From Cristatella mucedo (taxonomy: Eukaryota; Bryozoa; Phylactolaemata; Cristatellidae), in contig WPIO01000001.1 of assembly GCA_009760855.2 (NCBI GenBank), positions 14,661,501-14,725,500 of the forward strand: a stretch of DNA of 64,000 nucleotides. The letters are read 5' to 3'. Both the position numbers and the translations under genes were made by a program. The notes beneath the pieces are model-generated. The model was not told the origin of the DNA, ran no database searches, and was given only the letters and a program-made list of their open reading frames with translations. Below, in pieces: positions 1 through 12,100 of this stretch. Position 1 is the first letter of the stretch; the number at the start of each line of letters is the position of its first letter.

Positions 1-96
1 AGATGGACTCAACATCACAACAGCTCAACTCGTTGGAAGCCAAACTGATAACCAAACGGGCAATCCTCAGATGCTCTTTAGTACATCGGCACTTAC

Positions 97-151
97 AAGT
101 TTCACTGTGTTCTCCAAGGCACTCATCTGCTTGTCCACTGACGTGATGTAC
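97..151 (-). CDS. MPHOSPH9-like: Probable MPHOSPH9-like exon (short coiled-coil segment)
   Basis: On the minus strand a CTAG acceptor precedes 55 nt reading YITSVDKQMSALENTVKL, followed by a consensus GTAAGT donor at 96-91. The entry phase (2) equals the exit phase of the 5206-5000 exon. The peptide resembles the later MPHOSPH9 coiled coil (pattern S-x2-K-x-M-x2-LE-x2-VK). It is short, so chance cannot be excluded. Confidence 0.4.
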
Positions 152-3100
152 CTAGAGCAAGAAGTGTGTCAACAACAACGTCAAGATGTATGCATATCGC
201 ATTGATGTTGGCACGTGGTACTCAAACAAGCAACACTGACTCCTTGAACCAGCAGCATCAGAATGAAAGAGTCGCACATGCAGTATAAGCTTCTGAGACA
301 GCCACACCCACTCTGCACCTCCAGCATGGAAGGCAGGCAGAGCTATTCATACAGCACAGAGTTAATTAAGGCCATAACGGCTCCGGTGTCCGTAGGCAGA
401 GTCGCATGGGCAGCAGCACTCGAATAAGGCGATGGTCAACTTTGAGTCACAGAATGGAAACCCTACACACTTGGCAACCGATTAATAATAATAATGCATT
501 TAATATAGCACCCTCAGAGAATGCATTTAATATAGCACCCTCAGAGAACTCAAATCTCTTTCTAGGCACGTGACATTTGCTGCAAAGGAAGCAAGATCGA
601 ATGATTAGTAGTAGCATACTCAATAGACAACAAGAATAACATGGTTAGGGGTGACATGCACAGGGTCGGCATGCAAGTTTGGTTAGTGGCAGCTTGCATG
701 ACTAAAATAAAATCTGACCATAGCTGGAGGAAGAAATCACTTCCAAATGCAGTGTGGGCTACCTGTTTCGTCGCTGGCATATTCGGCAGCTAGATTTTTA
801 CAAAGACCTGGCCTAAAGATGTAACCTAAAGCAAATTGAGCACCCTGTTGAGCTGCTGAAAGCACAGTGACGTGGCTGCTACTGAATGGATATGAAAATT
901 CACCGTGGTGGTACCAGAAGTTGAGGTAGCATACCGCAGGAGGCAGCAGCAAGACTATAGAGACTCTTCAGGGCACATAGGTGTGGATTGAGATGCCTGC
1001 CAATGGCATGCAAAGTCCTTTAATAGTAGTGGCCAGAAAACAGCGTTGACAGAAACAGACTAGGAAGATGCACACACCAATAGGCAAGAAGATGGCAACT
1101 TCGACCAGCCACACACCCGTGCTAAAATATGTGGGGTAAGTTGGCTAATTAGAACAAATTATATCGTGATACTCCTGACCAATCAGGCAGTGCTTCCTGT
1201 CATGTCAAATCGTACCTGTCGCTTCATCATCACCTGTCGCTTCATCATCACCTGTCGCTTCATCATCACCTGTCACTTCATCATTACTTGTTGCTTCATC
1301 ATCACCTGTCGCTTCATAAAAGCTCCTCGAAGGCTGGCCGGAGAAACACGCAGGACAGGGACGGCAGCCTCGAATGGTAGACGTTTATAGGTTTAGAGTT
1401 CAGGCTACCTACCTCCAAGGCTTGAGCCACCGGACTGTCGAGCAATAGCAAAAGAGGTCCACAGCTCTCAGACAATAGAGGAGCTGAGATGAAGATGGCC
1501 GGTGGAGAGATAAGCAAAACCTGGAGCAACTGCCTTGGACATACTTCCGCGGGAACCGACGGCTTACCTTCGAACGTTGCGCTTGGCACTTTTGAAGCTG
1601 CCAAAGCCTAAGAGCAATATTTCCCTTCAAGATCACTATTGCGTAGGGCATATCGGTGTGGAATCAAGGACACTGTCAGTTGCACGGGGACTCTGCTAAT
1701 AGTAGTGGCAAGAACTTGGCGATGCCTGGAAGGCCATTACGGTATACATGTAAAAGGAAATGACAATGGCAACTCTGACCGATGCTCTCATTCGGCACAA
1801 TACTTGTACATAGGGAAATGTGGGTATTTAGGTTGAACAATTACATTGTGACACTATGGACTAATCAGGCGGTGCTTCCCGCTAGCTCAACTTGCACCTT
1901 TCACTTTGTTACCACCAGCCATCGCCATGCCAACTCGACTTCACAGCAGTGGTGGCAAATGCCACTCGTCTCTACAATGAAACTGCAGCTAGACGTGGTC
2001 GGGCACTACAGAGAAGGCTCAAAGAATGACACCAGCAGGTGTGCTCTGCTTCAGCTAATTTAGAAATACCTCTTTCCAGATACGTGACTCAGTTTGAGAA
2101 AACCATCAGATGTAAGTAGGTCACCATTGGTAAAGCCAGAATGAGCAACAGGCCCGACTGACCAGCAGTCAGAACTGCAGGTCTCTTAAATAGTCGCAGG
2201 GAGTCAACTTCAGCCTATTTCCACTGCTCACAAATAACTATGACATAAATATTGAGCTTTCATTAAACAGCCCCTAGAGGTAAACTTGTAAGTTTGCTGT
2301 TTTTGGGGAATGCATTCACTACCAGACAGGTAAGGAACAAATAAGTGATATCGTAAGAATGTGAACGCCATCCTTGCACTACCCAGCAACAAAACAGCTG
2401 CTACATATCAATGATAACGAGAAAGCTTTTTCCTGCTATTTATGGCCAAGGTGATGTGATGCATAGGAGGAACCTGGAACCTAAAGACAGATGCTCTCAG
2501 GCCGGATGGTCACGTGGTGTAACCACTACTTTTACCATATGCCCTACGGTCGATCTTATGCGTCCTTTCTGCATGCATAACCTCTCGACATGCATAGAAA
2601 CTTGTCAAGCCGATCATATTTTACCTGGCTTAATGCATACCCTCTGCTGACGTATGACTTATGACATAACTTATGCTTACATGGAGGTTTGCTTTTTTTT
2701 TATCAACGATGAAGCGAATCGGAATCTTAACTGTGCAAAGATACTTGACACTCGAACACTTTATTAAATGCGTTCTGCTCATGAGTTGTTTTAATCCATT
2801 CTTTGATAGTTTCTGAGAACAGCAAGTATGAAAGCCCTGCTCTGGGTGTCATGTGACTAGACGTGCAGCAACCTTCACAAGTTACGCCTCCCGGGTTACC
2901 ACCCAGTGCTGCCTGAACTCTGGGGTTTCCATGGCTGCCACTGGCTCTCCACCGGATACTTTCCATCATGTAATCTTAGTTGTTAAGCAGGCTATTGAAC
3001 AGTTTCTCAAGTGAATCATTTGTTATTTGGGTTGCTCCGATGTCTACTGAGACTGAGCTAAGCTGGGTGCGCACACGGCGGTACCCTCCTCTAGGGCCCA

Positions 3101-6100
3101 AAAAATGTTAATAATAATGATAAAACACTTGATAAAGCGCCCTCAGAGAACTCAATCTCTTTCTAGGCACTTTTACATATGCTGCAAAGGAAGCATGGTC
3201 AAGTGGTTAGTGGTAGCACACTCAATGACAACAAGCATAAAATGGTTAGAGGTGACATGCACAGGGTTAGCATGCAAATATGGTTAGTGGCAACATGTAC
3301 GGTGTCAGCACACATAAGCACACAGAGGATGAATCACATAGGCCACATACTGTGATAAAAAGTTGCTTTTAAGCTTCTCTTCCTTTTAAATGTCAAGTCT
3401 GGGGATGTCGTGATGCCAATTGGATGTGAGTTCCAGGCTTTGGGAGCACACGAAATAAAGGGTCGTTCTCCAAAGGTTTTAAGGTTCGTAGGAGGTGTAG
3501 CTAAACGACTAGATTCAGAAAAGCGGGTGGTACTATGCTTAGCCTGGCTGAGGAGTAGATTTGATCGGTAGGCTGGGGCCAAAGAATGAATGGACCTAAA
3601 AGTGAGTGACAGAACGTTGAAGTCGATGCGTTGCTTTACTGGGAGCTAGTGCAGGTCGGTGAGAAGTGGTATTATATGGTAACTGCAACCATCTCGACAG
3701 ACAAGCCTAGCTGCAGAGCTGTGCACCAATTGCAAGCACCTGGTTGCACAGGCCGGTAGACCAGCAAGCAGTGAATTACAGAAGTCGGACGGGATGTCAC
3801 AAATGCATTGACCAATTTATTAGTATCCCTATCTAAACTAGCCTGAATTTTAGTAATGTCATGTAGTTGAAAGTAGGCAGACTTGATTATGGGGCTGATT
3901 CGGTCGTCTAATGAAAGGTCATTTTGGAACAGGAGATTTAACAGGATATATGCTGGCAGAGCAGATTTGAACGTTAGGTTTTCAATTTCTGGATCACATT
4001 TGATTTGCCCATAACTAGTAAGTTGGTTTTATCATCATTCAATTTAAAAAAAAATTGCTGCCATCCATGTGCGGATGTCATCAATACATGCAGCAAGGGA
4101 GTTCGGAGAATTCGATGCGGTGGAGGGCTAGGAGGCAACAACTGAGAGTTCTCAGTACAAAAGATGCTTACACACTATAAAATCATAAGTGTTAATAAAA
4201 TGCAGGAAAAACCGAGTGCAACGGCTATAGTTAATGCATAGGAATTTTCAATTCGAGATTCATTTCAGATCAGCTAAAAGGTATCCGGCTGCAGCTCGTC
4301 TGCCGACTTACTCGAACTAAAGGATGCTTAACAGCAAAACTATCTCTGATCATGACTGCTTAAGAATCATAAGCCCAAAAAAGGTAGCAGTCGAAAAAAA
4401 AATGTCAAGCATTGAATCTCACCAGTACATTTCCCAACCCTGTTAAGTAGATGGGTGGGGCAGAAGGAGTCGTAAATACAAGTACAGTCGAACCTCTTTT
4501 CCATAAGTATAACCTCTCAATAAGCATAGAAAATCGGCCGTCGGAGATTATGCTTACAGAGAAATTCGACAGTACTTTTACCGAATGCCCAGCAGCACAT
4601 GCAGCAGTAGCAGCAGCATGAGTCAGATAGAGGCCTTCGCCTAGCTTCTGAGACCCAAAAACATATTTTTCTCTTCACTCTTATTATATGAAGATACTGA
4701 GGTCCCTGACAGAAGCCACTATACACTTTAGATTTGGCAGTCCGCTCCCTTTACACTTTACACACCTACTGTACATGAAAACGTGCAAATGTGTGCGGGC
4801 CTTTGTGTCTGTGTCCTTGCATGCGAATTCTTGCTTGCTCGTGCACAAGCACTTGCGCATCGATCGATCACATGCGGCGTACCGAATCTGCAGATTCCGG
4901 CAAAGCAGGATACTGGCAGCAGAGTGCAAAGCGAGCCAGCTTCGTCGGCATGTTCGAGGCAGAGATTAGTTGCAACTCAGCTCTCTCTCTCTCTCTCACC
5001 TGTATGCCCGCGCCAGTTCTTCGTCCAGTAGGCGAGTGCGCTGCTGAAGCCGCTCATTCTCAGCAAGCAGCTTCTTGTAGGGCTCCTGTGTCATTAGGAA
5101 CTCGTGCGATGACATGTGACATCGCAGATTGTCTATCTCCTCTTCGTAGTAACACCGAAGGTTGGCCAGCTGGCGAGCATGCTTCTGCCTCAAGCTCAGC
5201 CTAAGGCTGCAGCAAAAAACCAAGCTTGATTTAGCATGCTAGCATGCTGCTCACAGCTGCTGGTGGTCGAGCCATCCGGAAAGTCCCCTGATGTTGCTGG
5301 AACGATGGTAGCACCCCTGATCGGTCAGGCAATACAGTAGTCATGCTCGCCCACAGGCTCACCGGGTGTGCTGGCAGTCTTCCCATCGGTATGGGACCCA
5401 CTGGCAAACATAAGCCTAACAGCATGCGACATGCAATATGTCAAGCAGAGCTGATACACAGTTAAACAAAAAAGCTTCTGGTGACAGCCAAGATACAGGG
5501 TGAGAACGTCGCGGCCTCAGCGCCAGAGAAGTCGAGCTAAAGCACAGATTAGCTGGTTTGATCCAGCGGTTAAGGTGCTCCCCCCTCCCGACCAAGGCCT
5601 GGCTGAGGTCGTGGGCTCAAGCCCAGAGGCATATGTGAAGCACCTGAATAGAGATTAAGTTCTCTTGGGCGCTATACAAATTATTTATATTTTATATTTT
5701 ATTAGACGATTTAAAAGCCTCATTCATATAGCGGCTGACGAGACGTAATGCCTATCACCTCAATTTGCAGTAGACAATAAAGGATTGTCTACTGCAGGAC
5801 TCAAACCCACAACCTGGGTCGTGAAGTGCGAGTGCCTTACTACGGGGCTATGACCGAGGGCAAAGCAAAGCTTCGTCCGCTAGGTGCTGAGCCAGAAGTG
5901 TGGCACGGTGTATGACAGCTGTGGCCACGTACACTCAAAACGATTGCTTACAAGAAAGGGCAGACTATGCTGCACCAAGGTGCTGCAGCATGTCACAACA
6001 ACAAATAAATCGAAGAATCGAGTAAAATATCCGTAGCAACGTAAAACATTAAGAATTCAAGGTACCCCCAACAAAGCATAAGGTGAACAGGGCACCGGGT

Positions 6101-9100
6101 GTGCTGCTACATGGCTGCCGGTGGCTGCGGGCACTGTGAGCTCAACAGGCAGTGGGGCCGTGGTGATCTGAAGCTGAAACCAGGCCACAGCTGAAAACCA
6201 ACAGGTGCCTGCAAAACAAGTGACACCCCTGCTCATTTGCAGCACACAGCACTGTCATTGGGCGAGGAGGTGTATCACTGGGGGGGGAGGAGGAGAGCAG
6301 GTGGGGTGGAGTGGGAAGGCACCACTGGGCAACTGATGGGTGATGGGCTGACAAGCTACCTGGTGCTCAAGTCATCTTCTTCATCCGGAGTGCGTAGCGC
6401 CGACAGGTCCGACATCGTCAGTGGTGGCGGGAGCTGCGGTGGTGCATCTGCTGCAGGCTTTGCTGCCGTCATGCAGCAGCCGTCCGTTGCATCCAGCATG
6501 GCGCCGCCAAAGCTCGAGTCTGCAGCATGGGAATCCTCGGTCCGAGAGCTCTGGCTCATCAAAGCCGCCTGCGCAGACGGCCGGGTCGAGCTTGCCGAGC
6601 CAACTCGTCGTGACGAGAGCAGCTCCGAACCGCTGCCGTCTGACCAGCGCCCAGAGGACCCACCGGCAGTGCACACCATGGCACGCGAGGCATGGCCACC
6701 AGGCGCTTCCGACTGCACAGGCCGGGCAACCTGTCGATCAACAGAGACACCACATTACCATCGGACAGCAATCTAGAAACGGCATGTTCAGCACGCTGCA
6801 ATTGCTGAGAGCATGCCCACAGATGCTCGGCCTGCGCTCACCCTGATGTAACCGAGCAGCTCGGCCATGGAAGTTCGCGCGACCATGCTGTGGCTGAGCA
6901 GCGGCAGGGCAGCAGCAGTAGCAGCAATGCCGCGGCTGCACAGCAGCAGCCGACGAGAGATCTAACGTCTCGAGCCCCCTCCGAGCACTCAGCAAAACTG
7001 CAGTCGAAAGGAGCTCAGATGCAGTGTGCCCAGGTTTCTCAGCTTGGCCGTCAATCGCCCTTTCAGCTAGGCTACCCAAAACTAGCCAGCAGATTGGCTT
7101 GCACCAAAACATGCCCAGGCTGGTCAGGCCGAATGAGTCACGTGCCACACCCAGCTGCTGTCGGAAGGGGCCTCGACCAGCCAGAATTGGCAGCTTTCGG
7201 GTCTCCTGGGTGCCGGCAAGAATAGAATTCCAGCCAATTCCTTCCTTCCGGCCCTCCCTCAGGCCGGCACCCCCCTCCCTACTGCTTTTGCTGGTAAAGG
7301 CTAGACCGCCTTTGTAGGCAGGTCAGTGCTATCGACACTGTGGGTGGTAAATCAGCATCTTAAGATCAAGCAATACTTTACTCGAGCCGGGGCCAAAGCA
7401 TGTACAATTAGAGACAAGCTACAGCAGGTGGTATACAAACAACGAGTGACATATTTCGTAAAGAGCATTGATAGCCGAGGCGCTCGTGAAACATTCGAGC
7501 CACGGGTTTAAGCAGAAAATTTCACACAAGTTGCACACTTAAAGGCCTGCCAAGAGCTGTGAGCAGGAGTCGCCAGCCTGACATTCTAAAAACAGAGCAA
7601 ATCATTCACACCGGAAATCGCAGAGGTCGCCTGGGCGACGGCAGCTCCGATTAAAGCATTACTGTACTAAGGCTCTTTCTTGTAAGCTGCCATCGCTTCC
7701 CTCTCCCTCCACTGGCTGCTGCCGGCTGGCTACACGGTCTCGACTGTAGCATGCCCCAACCAGCACTAGGCGAAGGTGGCGACTACAGGATGAGCAAGCG
7801 AACTGGGCCTAGCATGGCAAGCATTTTCTGGCAATACGTTGAATACAGAGCTCCCCCCTGCCCCCTCAAAAACAGACATGTGTCAGCAATTGACTAAGCA
7901 CAGCATGTACAGAAGCCACCACGAACCCAACCTGGTAAGATGACAAATGCCACGTGCTACATAGACTTGGCACCGGCTTTATTGATGCCATAGCCGGCCA
8001 CTGTAGTAAACTTGATTTGGCCAATGGGTGGCTAAATCATGGCTTTGATGAAAAATGAGGCACTGCATACAGACAAGAAAAGACAGCATGCCCGGCTAGG
8101 TGGGGAGGGATGGATGATGAGCAGCCACTCAAAATGCCTCTGGTGCTACCGACTCGGATCTAGCGTGCAGCACACAGCAACACAAGCTGAAATATAATAA
8201 AAAAAAACAGAAAAAAATCCTTGTTGCTTCTTGGAATGCTGACAGAAGCTCTTTTATTGTAAATGTAAAGTTCATAGAAGGAGATGTGCCCAGAAAGAGA
8301 TTTAGCTATCTTAGGGTGCTAGGGTGCTATACAAATGCTTTATTATTGCAGTGAGATCCCAAGTTAGGAACCCAGTCCGGGTACCTGGTTATGAGCCTCA
8401 TTCATTCTCGGACTGGGTTCGTAACCCTGGTCGTTCGTAACCCAGATCGAAATTTCATACAGGGTACTATGGGAAAAATTGTATATATCTTAAGCCATGT
8501 AAAAATCGTTCCTACATTTTTAAATATGAAAGAACACTAATTTTTAAAATGCTTCTCCAACCATGGTGAGAAGCATGGGTTTTCTTCATTCACTGCGAAG
8601 GTTTTGCCCTACCCTCAACCGACCCTTTTGATGTAACAGCACGTAGATAGCTCCTTGGAGGTTCAATTTAGCGATCGCTAAATTAGTATGAATTATTTTG
8701 CCTTCCGGTGCTTACTAGCAAGGTGTGAGGTTTCAATATATGAGTTCAGCTGGTCCGCCACGACCCGTTCCAGTGTCTTTGATAGGAATGGTAGAAGGGA
8801 GACTGGGCGGTAGTTGCTTAAGTTCTCTTGGTCTAGTGTTGCTTTCTTGAGAAGTGGCCTGACTACAGCTTTTTTGAAAGGTGCTCGGACACGACCTGAG
8901 GCTAATGACATATTGATGATGTTAGTTATGCATGGCAGCAGCAGATCAATGCAACGTAGGAACAGGACAGTGGGAATAGGGTCCAGAGGACTTGTTGTCT
9001 TCTTTGATTGAGATACGAACTTCAGGACGACACCGCCGTTCAACAATGCCACTTTGGCTTAGCCCAGGGATTAGGTGCTCCTATTTATCGACCGTGGTTG

Positions 9101-12100
9101 CAGGCTCGAGCACTGCGGCATACGTAAAGCACATAGATGCCGACCAAGTTACATTACCTTGAGGCACTATGAATTAATTATATTAAAAGATCCCAACCAC
9201 GTTTTTTTCTGGGCACTTACTCCGGCCTACCTATCTGAATTAGTTTTATTTCAGGTCTCCTGTCTCTCCACCCTCTCTGGCTATGGTCACTAAACTAAGT
9301 TCGAATCCTGCGGAGACAACGACTTGAGTTACTAACATTCAAATGCTTTAAACTCATTACCAACTACAACATGCTTCTGTATATCGTCCGAGTGAACGCC
9401 CTTTTGTGCTCGCCTTACTTATTACTACTGATCCATCCAAAGGCTTTATTAAGCCCGAATACTTGTGAAGCTCATACAATCCATTGGGTTCAGTTGTAAC
9501 CCAGAACAAGATTTTGTAACCCAATTCGTTTTTCTGGCTATCCTGGGTGCTCATAGCCCGGATTGTTCATTACCCGAAGCATCTGTAACCCGGAACCCCA
9601 CTGTATAATTGTTATTACAATGGACCGCTCGACAAACAACTGCCAGAATTTTAGAATACTTTGAGTAAACTGCCTGATCCACAGAGGGTCCAAAACTAAA
9701 ACGGGGAGGGTACAAAACTGTAAAAAACAAGAGCTATGTACGAAACATAATCTATTGCACCCACAGCAAGCAGCAGTTGACCGGTGCTTGCCATCCGATT
9801 TACTGGCAGTAACAGCAGAACTGGCAGAAGATTGACAGCAGCAGCTAGGCACAAGATTTAGACCATTTAAATCGATCTACTTATATACCAGTATTCGACC
9901 CAGAGCAAAATTATGTAATCCCAGCCAAAAAGCAGACACTGGCGAGCCTATGCCACATGAAAAACACCAATGGTCTTCCCATAAAAGAATTAGCAGCAGG
10001 CTGTGCTTAGTCAGGGTGGTGCACATGTGGTAAAGCACCCCTCGGATACCGGCACTCTAATTTGAATATTCAGTTTGCTGATTATCAAGGGCACAGTACA
10101 ATGCACATGTTCACACGGTTATTTTTTGACAGCACCTGGGAGGCATTGACCCAAAGTCGATCTCCTCTCTCCCAGAATAGTGTACACCAACACAACCCAG
10201 CGCTTACATGATTGGAGGCCACTTATATGATTAAAGGCCGTAGACACCATACCACGAACGACACTGGAGCTCACGGGTTCACTCTCTACCGGTACCACTC
10301 AGGACATAAAAACATGAAATTTTAAGGTAATGCAACCGACAAAGCATTGCCGTGACAGCAGTCGTACAAACGGACATGATAAGGATGAGAGCCCGGCTGC
10401 ACTAGTGCTTTAGCAACAGTCTAGTTCAGATAAAAAAAATCCAACAGTCGACATCATTTGCATATATGAAGTCAATTACGAAAAAAAGAATGCTGAAGGC
10501 GATGGAGGGTTGTGCCTTAAAAAATCCAACAGCCGACATTATTTGCATATTTGAAGTCAATTACGAAAAAAAGAATGCTGAAGGCGATGGAGGGTCACAA
10601 CCTCACACAACAATTAACATCAAGAATATTCACAGAGGTTAGAAGCAGCTGTGCAGATGGTGATTAACACTTTCCAAGCCGCTGCCCAAGCTATTCTTAG
10701 CAGGTTAGCTATAAAAGCACAATCGTCGTGAAATAAAACGACATGTATATCACACAAGATCCAACTGCATATCAAGAGCACAGAGAACATGCAGGCAATC
10801 ATGGACTTCCCTAATAATAGAGGCCAACAAGCAAGCAAGCACTTTTTGGGCTCAATCAGGGCTTCAGGCTCAGAAAACCAATAGGACCCCTGAAAATGTG
10901 AAAGCATGCGAGATTTAAGCATCACGTCAGGGCCCTGACATAGGACCTAAAGTTTAGCATAGACTAGTACTGAGAAGCTGATCAACCACAAGACTGGGCA
11001 CAACAAAGCTACACACCAGTAGAAATTATTTGACCAGCACTACAGCACCGCTGGTAGATGCAGCCCAGCAGCAAGACATTCCTGTAACAGGACGGCCATA
11101 ATGTGATTAAAAGCGATAAAACAATTAAGAGAAGACAATCGAGGCCAGTGAATATGCAAGGTCGGTTGGTGAGTTGAAGCTGCTAACACTACTACGGTCA
11201 CGGTTATAACAACAAACAACGTCTGTTCGTCCATCAATGACCACTGACACTTGTAGGAGTGAACAAGGAAATGATAGTGGGCCGAGGCTAAACAACAAGA
11301 TACGTTTCCTGATGCTGACTAGCATGCAAAACTGGAAAGCGAATGGCAGCGCTTTGACAGCCCAACGACCCTTACTAGCACTAACAACGAATTTCAGCAG
11401 ACAACTAAGAAGAATAGGGGTAAGGGCTGACCGGGGCAAAAAACCTGGCTCTATCAGCAGCTGGGTGACTTTAGGAACCCAACTACTTAACAGGTTCCGT
11501 TTTGGACCATCCCATCTAGCTCGAGCTCTTTGAGACTAAAGAGACAAGACTCGGTCACTTCTAGGCAGCATGAACTAACGAGGCAAATTAAAGCAAATGT
11601 GAGCAGTCTGACAGAACGAACGGATGAATGAGCACGGTCCTGTCTAGCTCCGAAAGACCCAACAAGTCGTCGAGGCACCTTGCAAGCCAAAAGGCATAGG
11701 GTCCTCTGGCAAAAGGAAAGCTACCATAGATTACCACACAGCTAAGCAAACCCAAGCAGCCTGTTAACCTGTACCAATTAAAAGATCATATAATCTAGCC
11801 GTACTTATCAGAATCGATCATCTCCTGTAGACAAAACAGTTGGAACGAGTTTTGATCCTGCTTTTATTTATATCCAACGACAAAATTGCCCAAAGAGATA
11901 GATAAAACGATGTTCACAGAGCAGGGATACGGATGATTAGGCCGTGATGGCACACTAGGTAAGGCAGTTGCTTTCACGATCTCGGGACCAAGGTCGTGGG
12001 TTCGATTCCTGCAGTTGGCGATTCTATATCGCCACTGCAAGCAGTGGTGATAGCCGTAAAGGCTCTTCTGTCGCTATACAAAAAGAGGCTGTTTAATCAG

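Larger units (their letters stand above)
160..4990. other. MPHOSPH9-like intron space
   Basis: Apart from the LINE pieces and the minisatellite, I see no recognisable gene here. Expected MPHOSPH9 coiled-coil exons must be in this stretch but were not identified. A GTAAGC donor-like site on the minus strand near 1567 is one weak candidate exon end. Confidence 0.4.
8349..9603. mobile_element. hAT-like non-autonomous DNA element with nested insertions
   Basis: Left end CAGTGAGATCCC and right end (inverted) CAGTGGGGTTCC form a short TIR. Both subterminal regions carry several 'gggtta(c/t)' motifs. Flanks TATTATTG and TATAATTG look like an 8-bp target duplication with one mismatch, which fits hAT. 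No transposase is visible; the interior is occupied by LINE and SINE fragments. Confidence 0.55.

Noticed and set aside
1409-1651. Candidate MPHOSPH9-like exon ending in GTAAGC near 1567
   Set aside because: A donor is present but the peptide does not clearly match and the acceptor is ambiguous.
6237-6846. Plus-strand frames opposite the 6360-6730 exon
   Set aside because: Shadow frames of the minus-strand exon.
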